Positions 16,326 to 24,676 of a DNA stretch of 64,000 bases are shown here, piece after piece. This DNA comes from VHCN01 sp964589935 (GTDB lineage Bacteria > Verrucomicrobiota > Verrucomicrobiia > Limisphaerales > VHCN01). The translations under genes were made by a program, and so were the position numbers. The stretch lies in the NCBI GenBank assembly GCA_964589935.1, contig CAZPVD010000008.1:1-64000 (forward strand), given 5' to 3'. The notes under the pieces were generated by a model. That model made no database searches. It was not told the origin of the DNA and saw only the letters and a program-made list of their open reading frames with translations. Position 1 is the first letter of the stretch; the number at the start of each line of letters is the position of its first letter.

Positions 16326-17798
16326 ATGCTTCCGTCAAAGCACAACATGCACCGTGACACGCACATCTTTCCGCGACTGCATCGTCGCGCGTTCCTCGGA
16401 CGCGCCGGGCTGGGCGCGATGGCGCTGGCCTCGTTGCTCGACCCGCGCCTCTTGAGGCTCGCGCAGTCCGCACGGGCAGGCGAACAGCTTCCGCGCTGGC
16501 GCGGCGTTGTGGACCCGCCGCATCATCCGCCACGGGCGAAGCGCTGTATCTTCCTCTACATGTCGGGCGGGCCGTCGCATCTGGAGACCTTTGATCCCAA
16601 GCTCCAGCTCGCCAAGCTCGACGGCCAGCCCATGCCGGAAAGCTTCACCACCGGGCAGCCGATTGCGCAGTTGCAGGGCGCAAAACTCCTTTGCTGGCGT
16701 CCGCAATTCTCCTTCAAGAAACACGGACAGTCCGGTCAGGAAATCACAGAACTCTTCCCGCACATCGCAAGCGTCGCCGACGATATCGCCATCGTCCGCT
16801 CGATGCACACGGACGCCATCAACCACGACCCGGCCCACACGTTGATGAACACGGGCACCGTCATCAGCGGGCGGCCCAGCATGGGTTCGTGGGTGCTCTA
16901 TGGACTCGGCGCGGAGAGCGACAGCCTGCCCGGATTCGTGGTGCTGACCTCGACCGAAGGACGCAGCCCGCAGCCGATTTCCACGCGCATGTGGCACAGC
17001 GGTTTCCTGCCGAGCCAGTTCTCTGGCATTGAGCTGCGCGCGAAGGGTGATCCCGTTCTTTACGTCCGCAATCCCGCCGGTGTTTCCGCGCAACAGCAGC
17101 GCGACGTGGTCAACACCGTGCAAAGCCTCAACCGCCTCGAAGACGCGCAGGTGGATGACCCCGAAATCGCCGCCCGCATCGCGCAATACGAGATGGCCTT
17201 CCGCATGCAGGCGAGCGTGCCGGGCCTCATGGACATTCGCGACGAACCGCAAAGCATCCTCGACCTCTATGGTGCGCGGCCCGGCGACGGCTCGTTCGCC
17301 TCGAACTGCCTGCTGGCGCGCCGCCTCGCGGAACGCGGCGTGCGCTTCATCCAGCTTTACCACCGCGACTGGGATCATCACAACGACCTCGTCAAATTCA
17401 TCCGCGGCAACGCCGCGAGCGTGGACCGCGCGACCGCCGCGCTCGTCGCCGACCTCAAGCAGCGCGGCCTCTTCAAGGACACGCTCATCGTGTGGGGCGG
17501 TGAATTCGGCCGCACGCCGATGGCGCAGGGCAACAAGGGCGGCACGGGCCGCGACCATCACATGAAGGGCTTTTCCATGTTCCTCTGCGGCGGCGGCATC
17601 AAGGGCGGCGTGACTCATGGCGCGACCGATGAACTCGGCTACAACGCCGTCGAGGACCGCGTGCATGTGAACGACCTGCACGCGACGCTGCTGCACCTGC
17701 TCGGCATCGAACACACCCGCCTGACCTACCGCTTTCAGGGCCGCGACTTCCGCCTGACGGACATCGCGGGCGAAGTGGTGAGAGGGATTCTTGCATGA
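16326..17798 (+). CDS. DUF1501 protein, Tat-exported (copy 1)
   Basis: 490 residues from ATG 16326 (16347 also possible). The N-terminus carries a twin-arginine signal (LHRRAFLGRAGLGAMALASLL). The body has DUF1501 hallmarks: RCIFLYMSGGPSHLETFDPK, GQSGQEITELFPHIA, HDPAHTLMNTG, WGGEFGRTPMAQG, GRDHHMKGFSMFLCGGGIKGG, VHVNDLHATLLHLLGIEHTRLTYRFQGRDFRLTD. The family is related to the alkaline phosphatase/sulfatase fold and is abundant in Planctomycetota and Verrucomicrobiota, usually next to a DUF1549/DUF1553 cytochrome-like partner. No such partner is present; a second DUF1501 gene follows 51 bp later. Enzymatic activity is not established. Confidence 0.93.
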   Translation: MLPSKHNMHRDTHIFPRLHRRAFLGRAGLGAMALASLLDPRLLRLAQSARAGEQLPRWRGVVDPPHHPPRAKRCIFLYMSGGPSHLETFDPKLQLAKLDGQPMPESFTTGQPIAQLQGAKLLCWRPQFSFKKHGQSGQEITELFPHIASVADDIAIVRSMHTDAINHDPAHTLMNTGTVISGRPSMGSWVLYGLGAESDSLPGFVVLTSTEGRSPQPISTRMWHSGFLPSQFSGIELRAKGDPVLYVRNPAGVSAQQQRDVVNTVQSLNRLEDAQVDDPEIAARIAQYEMAFRMQASVPGLMDIRDEPQSILDLYGARPGDGSFASNCLLARRLAERGVRFIQLYHRDWDHHNDLVKFIRGNAASVDRATAALVADLKQRGLFKDTLIVWGGEFGRTPMAQGNKGGTGRDHHMKGFSMFLCGGGIKGGVTHGATDELGYNAVEDRVHVNDLHATLLHLLGIEHTRLTYRFQGRDFRLTDIAGEVVRGILA

Positions 17799-17849
17799 AA
17801 CAAAATCGCTTCGTTGCCGTCACCGTTTGTGCTATCTGATGAACTAAGC

Positions 17850-19313
17850 ATGATGAACTGCCCCGGTCCAACCGGCCCGCACACGCGCGCGACGACGCGG
17901 CGGAATTTCATCCGCAATGCCGGCGCGGGCTTCGGGATGGTGGCGCTCGCCTCGCTGCTGGACCGCGACGGCCTGCTCGCCGCCGACTCCAAGCCGCCGC
18001 ACGCGTCGCGCACGGCAAATCCGCTCGCGCCGCAGCCGCCGCACTTCGCTCCGCGCGCGCACAACATCATCTTCCTCTTCATGTCGGGCGGACCGAGCCA
18101 CGTGGATTTGTTCGAGCCGAAGCCGGAGTTGGTGAGACTCGCGGGGCAGCCGATTCCCGAATCGTTCGGCTCGTTCAAGACGCGCCGCGCCGTGGCGAAG
18201 AATTCTCTCATGCCGTCGCGCCGGCCCTTCCACAAGCACGGACAGTGCGGGATGGAAGTGTCCGAGTTCCTGCCGCACATCGCGTCCTGCGTGGATGACC
18301 TTTGCCTGTTGCGCGGCTGCCACGGGGACAGCGTGACGCATCCCGAATCCGTGTATCTGATGAACACCGGCTCGATCCTCATGGGCAGGCCGAGCCTCGG
18401 CGCGTGGACGGCTTACGGCTTGGGCACGGAAAACCAAAACATGCCGGCGTTCGTCGTGATGCCCGACCCTTCGGGCTGGGTGAAGGGCGGCGCGCCCGCA
18501 TGGGGCAATGGTTTTCTGCCCGCAGCGTTCCAAGGGACACTCCTGCGCGGCGGAGATTCGCCCATCCTGCACCTCAACACACCGCCGGGAATTTCCGCCG
18601 AGCAACAGCGGACGACGGTGGACTTCATCAACCGGCTCAACCGCGCCGACCTGCGCCCCGGCGAGGAGGATTCGCCGCTCGCCGCTCGCATCGCGGCCTA
18701 CGAACTGGCCTTTCGGATGCAAAGCCACGCGCACGAGGTCGTCAACATCGGCGGCGAGAGCGGGCCGACGCGCAAACTCTACGGACTCGACAGCCCGGTG
18801 ACGCGCGAGTTCGGCACACGCTGCCTGCTCGCACGCCGCATGGTCGAGCGCGGCGTCCGCTGCGTGCAGCTTTATTGCGGTGACACCAACGGCTGGGACG
18901 GTCACAGCGACGTCGAGGGCAACCACTCCAGACTTTGCGCGCAGAGCGACCTGCCCATCGCGGGATTGCTGAAAGACTTGAAGTCGCGCGGCCTGCTTGA
19001 CTCGACGCTGGTGGTTTGGGGCGGCGAATTCGGGCGCACGCCGATGAACGAGGGCGGCACCGGCCGCGACCACAACCCGCACGGCTTCTGCATGTGGCTC
19101 GCCGGCGGCGGCGTGAAGGGCGGCACCATCATCGGCTCGACTGACGCGGTCGGTTTGCGCGCCGAAACGGAGAAGACGCACGTTCACGACATCCACGCGA
19201 CGCTGCTTCATTTGTTGGGACTCGACCACACACGCCTCACGTATCGGCACAACGGCCGCGACGAGCGCCTCACCGACGTAAGCGGAGAACTCATCTCGAA
19301 GGCGCTGGCTTGA
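17850..19313 (+). CDS. DUF1501 protein, Tat-exported (copy 2)
   Basis: 487 residues from ATG 17850 (17853 is an immediate alternative). Tat signal TRRNFIRNAGAGFGMVALASLL. Same family signatures as its upstream neighbour: NIIFLFMSGGPSHVDLFEPK, HGQCGMEVSEFLPHIA, WGGEFGRTPMNEG, GRDHNPHGFCMWLAGGGVKGG, DIHATLLHLLGLDHTRLTYRHNGRDERLTD. The two copies are clearly diverged outside the motifs, so the duplication is old or the pair was assembled from separate lineages. The two genes are likely co-transcribed. Confidence 0.93.
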   Translation: MMNCPGPTGPHTRATTRRNFIRNAGAGFGMVALASLLDRDGLLAADSKPPHASRTANPLAPQPPHFAPRAHNIIFLFMSGGPSHVDLFEPKPELVRLAGQPIPESFGSFKTRRAVAKNSLMPSRRPFHKHGQCGMEVSEFLPHIASCVDDLCLLRGCHGDSVTHPESVYLMNTGSILMGRPSLGAWTAYGLGTENQNMPAFVVMPDPSGWVKGGAPAWGNGFLPAAFQGTLLRGGDSPILHLNTPPGISAEQQRTTVDFINRLNRADLRPGEEDSPLAARIAAYELAFRMQSHAHEVVNIGGESGPTRKLYGLDSPVTREFGTRCLLARRMVERGVRCVQLYCGDTNGWDGHSDVEGNHSRLCAQSDLPIAGLLKDLKSRGLLDSTLVVWGGEFGRTPMNEGGTGRDHNPHGFCMWLAGGGVKGGTIIGSTDAVGLRAETEKTHVHDIHATLLHLLGLDHTRLTYRHNGRDERLTDVSGELISKALA

Positions 19314-19375
19314 ATGGCGTGGCGCGTCTGGAGATTCCACTTCCCCCTGCCCTGCCCCGCGCCTAATCTCGCGTC

Positions 19376-20236
19376 ATGCAACCGCGCGAGGCCACTTCGC
19401 AGGTGCTCCAGAGCGTGCAGGCGATCATGGAAGCGCCGCTGCCGCGCGGCTATCTGAATTACACCGGGCGGTTGCTGCTGCGGTTCGTCTTCACGGTGCA
19501 AGGCTTGAGCGCGTTCGCTTTGATCACACTCGGCGTTGCTGTGACGAAGTCCAGCATCGCCCCGCGCGTCATCGGCCCGCTCGTGCGCGCGGAAATCCGG
19601 CGGGCTGGCGTGCGGTTGCTGCCAGTGGTGGCCTTCATCGGCGTTGCGCTCGGCCTCGTCATCATCGGGCAGACGGTGTCGCTGCTCACGACGCTGGGCC
19701 AGTCGGATTTCATCGGTAAGGTGATGGTGACGGTTGTCGTCCGCGAACTCGGCCCGCTCGCCGCGGCGCTGCTCGTGCTCGCGCGCGTGGGCACCGCGAC
19801 GGTGATCGAGCTTGGAACCAGCCGCGCCAACGGCGAGGTCGAGGCGTTGGAGGCGCTGGGCATTGATCCGATTCATTTTCTCGTCGTGCCGCGGATGATC
19901 GGCATGGCGGTGAGCATCTTTGCTTTGACGGTGTATCTCATCATCGTGGCGGTGCTCAGCGGATATGTGTTTGCGTTCCTGCAAGACGTGCCGTTGCTGC
20001 CCGGGGATTACTTCAAGCAGCTTGCGGGCGCGCTGTTGTGGGAGGATTTTGCGCTGCTCGCGCTCAAGACCGCCGGGTTTGGCGTCATCATCGCCATCGT
20101 GACGTGCTTTCAAGGGCTGGCGCAGCCGTTGCGCATCGAGGAAGTCTCCGCCGCGACGACGCGCGCGGTGCTGCACAGCGTCGTGGCGTGCGTGCTGCTC
20201 GACGCGCTGTTCATCATCGTCTATCTCGTGATGTAA
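19376..20236 (+). CDS. mlaE: MlaE-type ABC permease for lipid transport
   Basis: 286-residue integral membrane subunit of an MCE/Mla transporter. Conserved core: VAFIGVALGLVIIGQTVSLL, VRELGPLAAALLVLARVGTATVIELGT, EVEALEALGIDPIHFLVVPRMIG. It is followed without any gap by the ATPase gene and then the MCE-domain gene, the usual mlaE-mlaF-mlaD order. The complex moves phospholipids or other hydrophobic molecules between membranes in diderm bacteria. The periplasmic carrier MlaC and outer-membrane MlaA are not in the window. Confidence 0.92.
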   Translation: MQPREATSQVLQSVQAIMEAPLPRGYLNYTGRLLLRFVFTVQGLSAFALITLGVAVTKSSIAPRVIGPLVRAEIRRAGVRLLPVVAFIGVALGLVIIGQTVSLLTTLGQSDFIGKVMVTVVVRELGPLAAALLVLARVGTATVIELGTSRANGEVEALEALGIDPIHFLVVPRMIGMAVSIFALTVYLIIVAVLSGYVFAFLQDVPLLPGDYFKQLAGALLWEDFALLALKTAGFGVIIAIVTCFQGLAQPLRIEEVSAATTRAVLHSVVACVLLDALFIIVYLVM

Positions 20237-21031
20237 ATGAGCGACGCCGCAACCACTCCCGAACTGCTGATCGAACTCAACTCGGTCACGGTCACGCCTT
20301 CGCCGCTCGACGGTGCCGCAGCGGTCGAGGATGTGAACTGGCGCGTGCAGCGCGGCGAGTGGTGGGTGATTGGCGGGCCTTCGTGGTCGGGGAAAAGCGA
20401 CCTGCTGCAAACGGCGGCAGGCTTGATGCGGCCCGCCAGCGGAACGCACCGGCTGTTCGGGCGTGACATTGATGACCTGGACGAGGATGAGTTTCTGCGC
20501 GAGCGGCTGCGCATCGGTCTGGTGTTCGAGAACGGCGGGCGGCTCTTCCATCATCTCACCGTCGCGGAAAATGTCGCGCTGCCGCTGAGTTATCATCGCA
20601 ACCTCGACGTGTCCGACGCAACGGCGCAGATCAACACCGTGCTTGAACTGACCGATCTCGCGCGGATGGCGGACGTGTTGCCGGGCCGCATCGGCCGCGC
20701 GTGGCGGCAGCGGGTCGGCCTTGCGCGCGCGCTGGCGCTCCGGCCCGAAGTGCTGCTGCTGGACAATCCGCTCGGCGGCCTCGACTGGCGGCAGACGGTG
20801 TGGTGGCTGGAGTTCCTCGGCTCACTCGTCGCGGGCCATGACTTTCTCGACAAACGGCCGCTGACGCTGGCCGCGACCACGGATGATCTTCGCCCGTGGG
20901 TTACGCACGGACATCAGTTTGCCATGCTAAAGGAAAATCGGTGGCTTGCGCTCGGTGGGCGGGACTCGCTCGATCCAGTGCGCGAGCCGGCCCTGCGCGA
21001 ACTGCTCGCCGCCGATCTGCACGACGCCTGA
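20237..21031 (+). CDS. mlaF: MlaF-type ABC ATPase with degenerate catalytic motifs
   Basis: 264 residues. Its ATG follows the mlaE stop directly. Walker A is intact (GPSWSGKS, 47-54). Other motifs are not: the Q-loop glutamine position reads VFENGGRLF, the signature expected as LSGGQ reads IGRAWRQ (152-158), the catalytic glutamate after Walker B is Asn (LLLDNPLGGLD, D176-N177), and the H-loop expected as THD reads TTD. The fold around them (QRVGLARALALRPEVLLLD) is conserved. ATP binding is likely but hydrolysis may be slow or unusual. Position between mlaE and mlaD makes the family assignment secure. Confidence 0.88.
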   Translation: MSDAATTPELLIELNSVTVTPSPLDGAAAVEDVNWRVQRGEWWVIGGPSWSGKSDLLQTAAGLMRPASGTHRLFGRDIDDLDEDEFLRERLRIGLVFENGGRLFHHLTVAENVALPLSYHRNLDVSDATAQINTVLELTDLARMADVLPGRIGRAWRQRVGLARALALRPEVLLLDNPLGGLDWRQTVWWLEFLGSLVAGHDFLDKRPLTLAATTDDLRPWVTHGHQFAMLKENRWLALGGRDSLDPVREPALRELLAADLHDA

Positions 21032-21032
21032 C

Positions 21033-22478
21033 ATGCAAGACCTCACACCCCAACTCCGCACCCGCCTCGGCCGCGTCGAACGCGCGGTGGGTTTCTTCGT
21101 CGGCTTCGCCACGCTGCTGCTGGCCGCCGGCTTCTGCTACTACGTGTATCACACGGCCCAGCGCAAAGGCTGGTTCGACACCAAGGTGCGTTACTACACC
21201 TACCTGCGCAGCGGCGTGGGATTGAAGCCCAAGGAAACCGTCAAGCTGATGGGATTCGACGCGGGCGAAATCACCGACATCAAGCCGATGCCGCCGGAAT
21301 CCGGCTATGAAGTATATGTCGAGTTCGTGCTGCGCCATCCCAACGAGGGTTACATCTGGACCGAAGGCTCGCACATCAATGTCTCGTCCTCGGGCGTGTT
21401 CGGCAGCCGTTTCCTCGAAGTGACCAAGGGCACCAACGGTTACCCGACGTATTTGTTCCAAGACTTGCGCGAGATGCCGCTCGCCGAACTTGCAGCGACA
21501 TTTAGCGAAAACTCCTTCGCCTTTGCGCAGGATTACTTCAACGCGGCGACAAATCGCATCGCCGAAACCATCAAGCCCGTTGGCACGAACCAGCTTGCCG
21601 CGTTGCGCGAGGCGAATATCAAGACGGTGAAGGTCTTCAACACGCGCACACAGTCGCGCCTGCCGACCTTCATGTGGTATGACGCGCCCTATTACGAGAC
21701 GGCCGCAGCCAGCGGCTACTACGTGCCCTACGTCCACAGCGGCCCCAAGCCCAGCAAGTATTATCTCAATGCCCGCGAAGCCGCCGTGCTGAGTGAAGTC
21801 ATTGAAGACGTGACCAAGCGCGTCAAGGACGCCCTGCCCGCTTTGCTCGCCATGACCAACCAACTTTCTGGCGTGTTGAACAACAGCCAGACGCTGCTCT
21901 CGAACGTGAACCATTTCATCAACGAGGCGCGCCCGCTCACGATACAGGCATCCAACCTCCTCGCCGGCGCGCAGCCCACCGTGCAGAATGTCGGTCGCAT
22001 CACAGCCAACCTCACCAACGCGCACGGCGCGCTCGGCGATTGGATCATCACCGCCAGCCTGGAAAAACAGATCAACGACACCCTCGCCAGCGCCCGCGCC
22101 ACGCTCGGTTCGCTCACCAATACCCTCGCCTCGACCGCGGGTTCAGCCACCAACACCATGAGCAACGTCAACCTCACCCTCGGCGACGCACGCACCCTCA
22201 TGCAGCACGCGGACACGAACATCGCCTACACCGTCCTCGAATTGAGCAAGACCCTCGACAACCTCGCCGGCATCACCGCGAATCTTCACAGACAGGTCGA
22301 GGCCAACACCAACATCGTCAGCGAAATCTCCGTCTCCATCGTCCATGCCGACGAACTTCTGCAAGGATTGAAACGCCACTGGCTTCTTCGTTCCGCGTTC
22401 AAGACAAACGCACCACCCAAATCGCCTCAGCCATCGTCGAAGTCAATCCAGCCCGGCCTGCCGCCAAAGAAGAATTGA
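21033..22478 (+). CDS. mlaD: MCE-domain (MlaD-type) lipid transport protein
   Basis: 481 residues from ATG 21033, one base past the mlaF stop. A short cytosolic N-terminus, one membrane helix (VGFFVGFATLLLAAGFCYYVYH), then an MCE domain (VRYYTYLRSGVGLKPKETVKLMGFDAGEITDI). The remaining 330 residues are hydrophilic and largely helical with Asn/Thr-rich repeats (TNTLASTAGSATNTMSNVN), compatible with the helical tube of MCE proteins that hexamerise to form a lipid conduit across the periplasm. It ends with a Pro/Lys-rich tail at the edge of a repeat element (22479-22530). Confidence 0.9.
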   Translation: MQDLTPQLRTRLGRVERAVGFFVGFATLLLAAGFCYYVYHTAQRKGWFDTKVRYYTYLRSGVGLKPKETVKLMGFDAGEITDIKPMPPESGYEVYVEFVLRHPNEGYIWTEGSHINVSSSGVFGSRFLEVTKGTNGYPTYLFQDLREMPLAELAATFSENSFAFAQDYFNAATNRIAETIKPVGTNQLAALREANIKTVKVFNTRTQSRLPTFMWYDAPYYETAAASGYYVPYVHSGPKPSKYYLNAREAAVLSEVIEDVTKRVKDALPALLAMTNQLSGVLNNSQTLLSNVNHFINEARPLTIQASNLLAGAQPTVQNVGRITANLTNAHGALGDWIITASLEKQINDTLASARATLGSLTNTLASTAGSATNTMSNVNLTLGDARTLMQHADTNIAYTVLELSKTLDNLAGITANLHRQVEANTNIVSEISVSIVHADELLQGLKRHWLLRSAFKTNAPPKSPQPSSKSIQPGLPPKKN

Positions 22479-22530
22479 GGTAGGGCCGCGCTGCTGCGCG
22501 GCCGCGGACGACCAGCAGGTCGTCCCTACC
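22479..22530. repeat. BIME-like pair of REP elements, GTAG at both ends
   Basis: Plus strand: G-GTAG then GCCGCGC-TGCT-GCGCGGC. Minus strand: G-GTAG then GGACGACC-TGCT-GGTCGTCC. The ends GGTAG and CTACC also pair, so the whole 52 bp can form a three-way junction. It begins at the first base after the mlaD stop and its minus-strand TAG is the stop of the pseudouridine synthase gene. Two inverted REPs with GTAG ends is the classic BIME layout. Confidence 0.85.
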
Positions 22531-23374
22531 GCGCCAACGCATCCACTTCTTGCGCCGTCAGCTCGCGCACCGCACCTTTCGCAAGAGAGCCAAGCAGAAG
22601 TGGACCGACGGACACTCGCACGAGCCGAAGCACATTTATGCCGAGCGCGGCAAGCATCCGCCGGATGTGACGGTTGCGGCCCTCGTCCAGAACGATTTCG
22701 AGCCACGAATTCTTCCCGCCGCTACGCAACAATGAAGCCCGGTGCGCCGCAAGCAATTCACCTTCCTCGCGCACGCCTTCGGTCAAGCGGCGCAGCAGCG
22801 CATCATCGGCCACGCAATCTATCTGCACGTGATACGTCTTCTCGATGCGGCTCGCCGGATCGGTGATGCGCGCGGCCCACGCGGTGTCGTTCGTGAACAG
22901 CAGCAAGCCTTCGCTCGCCTTGTCGAGCCGGCCGACGGCGAACAAGTGACTTTCACCGGAATGGCCCGCGTTCTTCAGGCAATCAAACACCGTCCCGCGT
23001 CCTTTCTCGTCACTGGCGGTAGTCACCAGCCCGCGCGGCTTGTTGAGCATGAGGTGGATTTTCCGCCCGGCTTCGATGCTCCGGCCATCCACATCGAGAC
23101 GGTCGCGATCCAGTGAAACGCGCTGCTCGGCATCGCGACAAACTGCGCCGTTCACGCGCACACGCCCGGCGTGGATGAGCTTCCACGCCTCGTTGCGCGA
23201 GCAGAAGCCGAGCTTGGACAACGCACGAGCCAACGCCGCGTGCTTCGCGCCATCTCGGATTGGCTTGCCTTCTCGCGAATGACTGGTTTGGCGTTGCACT
23301 TCGGCAAAGGTATCGCGACGGCTCGGCGTGTGTCGAACACGCGTGAGGCTGGTCTTTGGATTTTGCGTGGACAT
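22526..23374 (-). CDS. Pseudouridine synthase, RluB/RsuA family
   Basis: 282 residues from ATG 23374 (23404 is possible but overlaps the divergent gene). The N-terminal 45 residues are basic and variable. An S4 RNA-binding domain follows (LARALSKLGFCSRNEAWKLIHAGRVRVNGAV), then the catalytic domain with VGRLDKASEGLLLFTND containing the nucleophilic Asp, and KTYHVQID and GRNRHIRRMLAALG motifs. It should modify a uridine in 23S or 16S rRNA; RluB-, RluF- and RsuA-type cannot be told apart by eye. The stop codon TAG comes from the repeat at 22479-22530. Confidence 0.9.
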   Translation of the reverse strand: MSTQNPKTSLTRVRHTPSRRDTFAEVQRQTSHSREGKPIRDGAKHAALARALSKLGFCSRNEAWKLIHAGRVRVNGAVCRDAEQRVSLDRDRLDVDGRSIEAGRKIHLMLNKPRGLVTTASDEKGRGTVFDCLKNAGHSGESHLFAVGRLDKASEGLLLFTNDTAWAARITDPASRIEKTYHVQIDCVADDALLRRLTEGVREEGELLAAHRASLLRSGGKNSWLEIVLDEGRNRHIRRMLAALGINVLRLVRVSVGPLLLGSLAKGAVRELTAQEVDALAR

Positions 23375-23402
23375 GCAGCGGTGCGCGGCGCGAAATTCAC
23401 CC

Positions 23403-24656
23403 ATGCCGTTTTACGCCGACCTGCATGTGCATTCGCGGTTTGCGCGCGCGACCAGCCGCGACCTCGACCTGCCGCACATGGCGCTGTGGGCGGCGAAGAA
23501 AGGAGTGGCCGTGCTCGGCACCGGCGACTTCACGCACCCGAAGTGGTTCGCAGAGATCAAGGAGCAGCTGGTGCCCGCCGAGCCGGGATTGTTCCGCCTC
23601 AAGCCGCAGTTCGAGCAATGGTGCGCAGAACAATTTCCCGCGTTCGCGGCGCAGCCCACTCGCTTCCTCCTGCAAGTCGAGATTTCGACCATCTACAAAA
23701 AAGGCGACAAGACGCGGAAAATTCACCACCTCCATTATATGCCTGATCTGGCAAGTGTGGAGCGGTTCAACGCGCGGCTCGGGCGCATTGGCAATCTCGC
23801 GAGCGACGGACGGCCAATCCTCGGCCTCGACTCGCGCAGCCTGCTGGAAATCACACTCGAAGCCAGTGACGGCGCGTTCCTCATTCCCGCGCATATCTGG
23901 ACGCCGTGGTTCGCCGTGCTCGGCTCGAAGGGCGGCTTTGATTCCATCGTGGAATGTTACGGCGACCTCGCGCCGCATATTTTCGCGCTGGAGACCGGAC
24001 TCAGTTCCGATCCGCCGATGAACTGGCGGCTCTCGCAGCTCGACCGCTTCACGCTCGTCTCAAACAGCGATGCGCATTCGCCGGGCAAGATTGGCCGCGA
24101 GGCGTGCGTGTTCGATTGCGCCTTGGATTATTGGGCGATGCGCAACGCGCTCATGACCGGACGCGGCTACGGCGGCACGGTGGAGTTTTTTCCAGAGGAA
24201 GGGAAATATCATCTCGACGGCCACCGCGCGTGCGGCATCCGCTGCGAGCCGGACGAAACGAAACAGCACGGTGGAATCTGTCCCGTCTGCGGCAAGGAAC
24301 TGACCATCGGCGTCCTGCACCGCGTGGGTGAACTCGCCGACCGGCCCGATGGCGGGACGCGCGAAAAGACCGCGCCGTTCCGCAGTCTCGTGCCGCTGCC
24401 GGAACTGCTCGCGGAGATTCATCGAGTTGGGGCGGGCAGCCGCAGGGCCACCGAAAATTATGAGAAACTGTTGAGCGCCGTCGGCTCCGAACTCTTCATC
24501 CTCGAACAGGCACCGCTCGACGAATTGCGCAAAGCAGATTCCGCACTGCTCGCCGAAGGCATCCGCCGGATGCGCGCGGGCGAAGTCACCCGCGAGGCGG
24601 GCTACGACGGCGAATACGGCGTGATCCGAGTGTTCAACGAAGCGCGGGCCTTCTGA
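23403..24656 (+). CDS. PHP-domain endonuclease Q-like DNA repair nuclease
   Basis: 417 residues. Start at 23403 opens directly with the PHP motif MPFYADLHVHSRFARATS. Further metal-site candidates are GTGDFTHPKW, HHLHYMP, IPAHIWTPWF and SNSDAHSPGKIGREA. A Cys4 zinc site (CGIRCEPDE and CPVCGKEL, about residues 278-302) and the C-terminal helical region agree with endonuclease Q, which nicks DNA 5' of deaminated bases and abasic sites. EndoQ is known from Thermococcales, some methanogens and a subset of bacteria, and database entries often mislabel it as a helicase. It is divergent from the pseudouridine synthase gene with about 28 bp between starts. Confidence 0.82.
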   Translation: MPFYADLHVHSRFARATSRDLDLPHMALWAAKKGVAVLGTGDFTHPKWFAEIKEQLVPAEPGLFRLKPQFEQWCAEQFPAFAAQPTRFLLQVEISTIYKKGDKTRKIHHLHYMPDLASVERFNARLGRIGNLASDGRPILGLDSRSLLEITLEASDGAFLIPAHIWTPWFAVLGSKGGFDSIVECYGDLAPHIFALETGLSSDPPMNWRLSQLDRFTLVSNSDAHSPGKIGREACVFDCALDYWAMRNALMTGRGYGGTVEFFPEEGKYHLDGHRACGIRCEPDETKQHGGICPVCGKELTIGVLHRVGELADRPDGGTREKTAPFRSLVPLPELLAEIHRVGAGSRRATENYEKLLSAVGSELFILEQAPLDELRKADSALLAEGIRRMRAGEVTREAGYDGEYGVIRVFNEARAF

Positions 24657-24676
24657 GCCGGGCGCTTGTTCAATGT

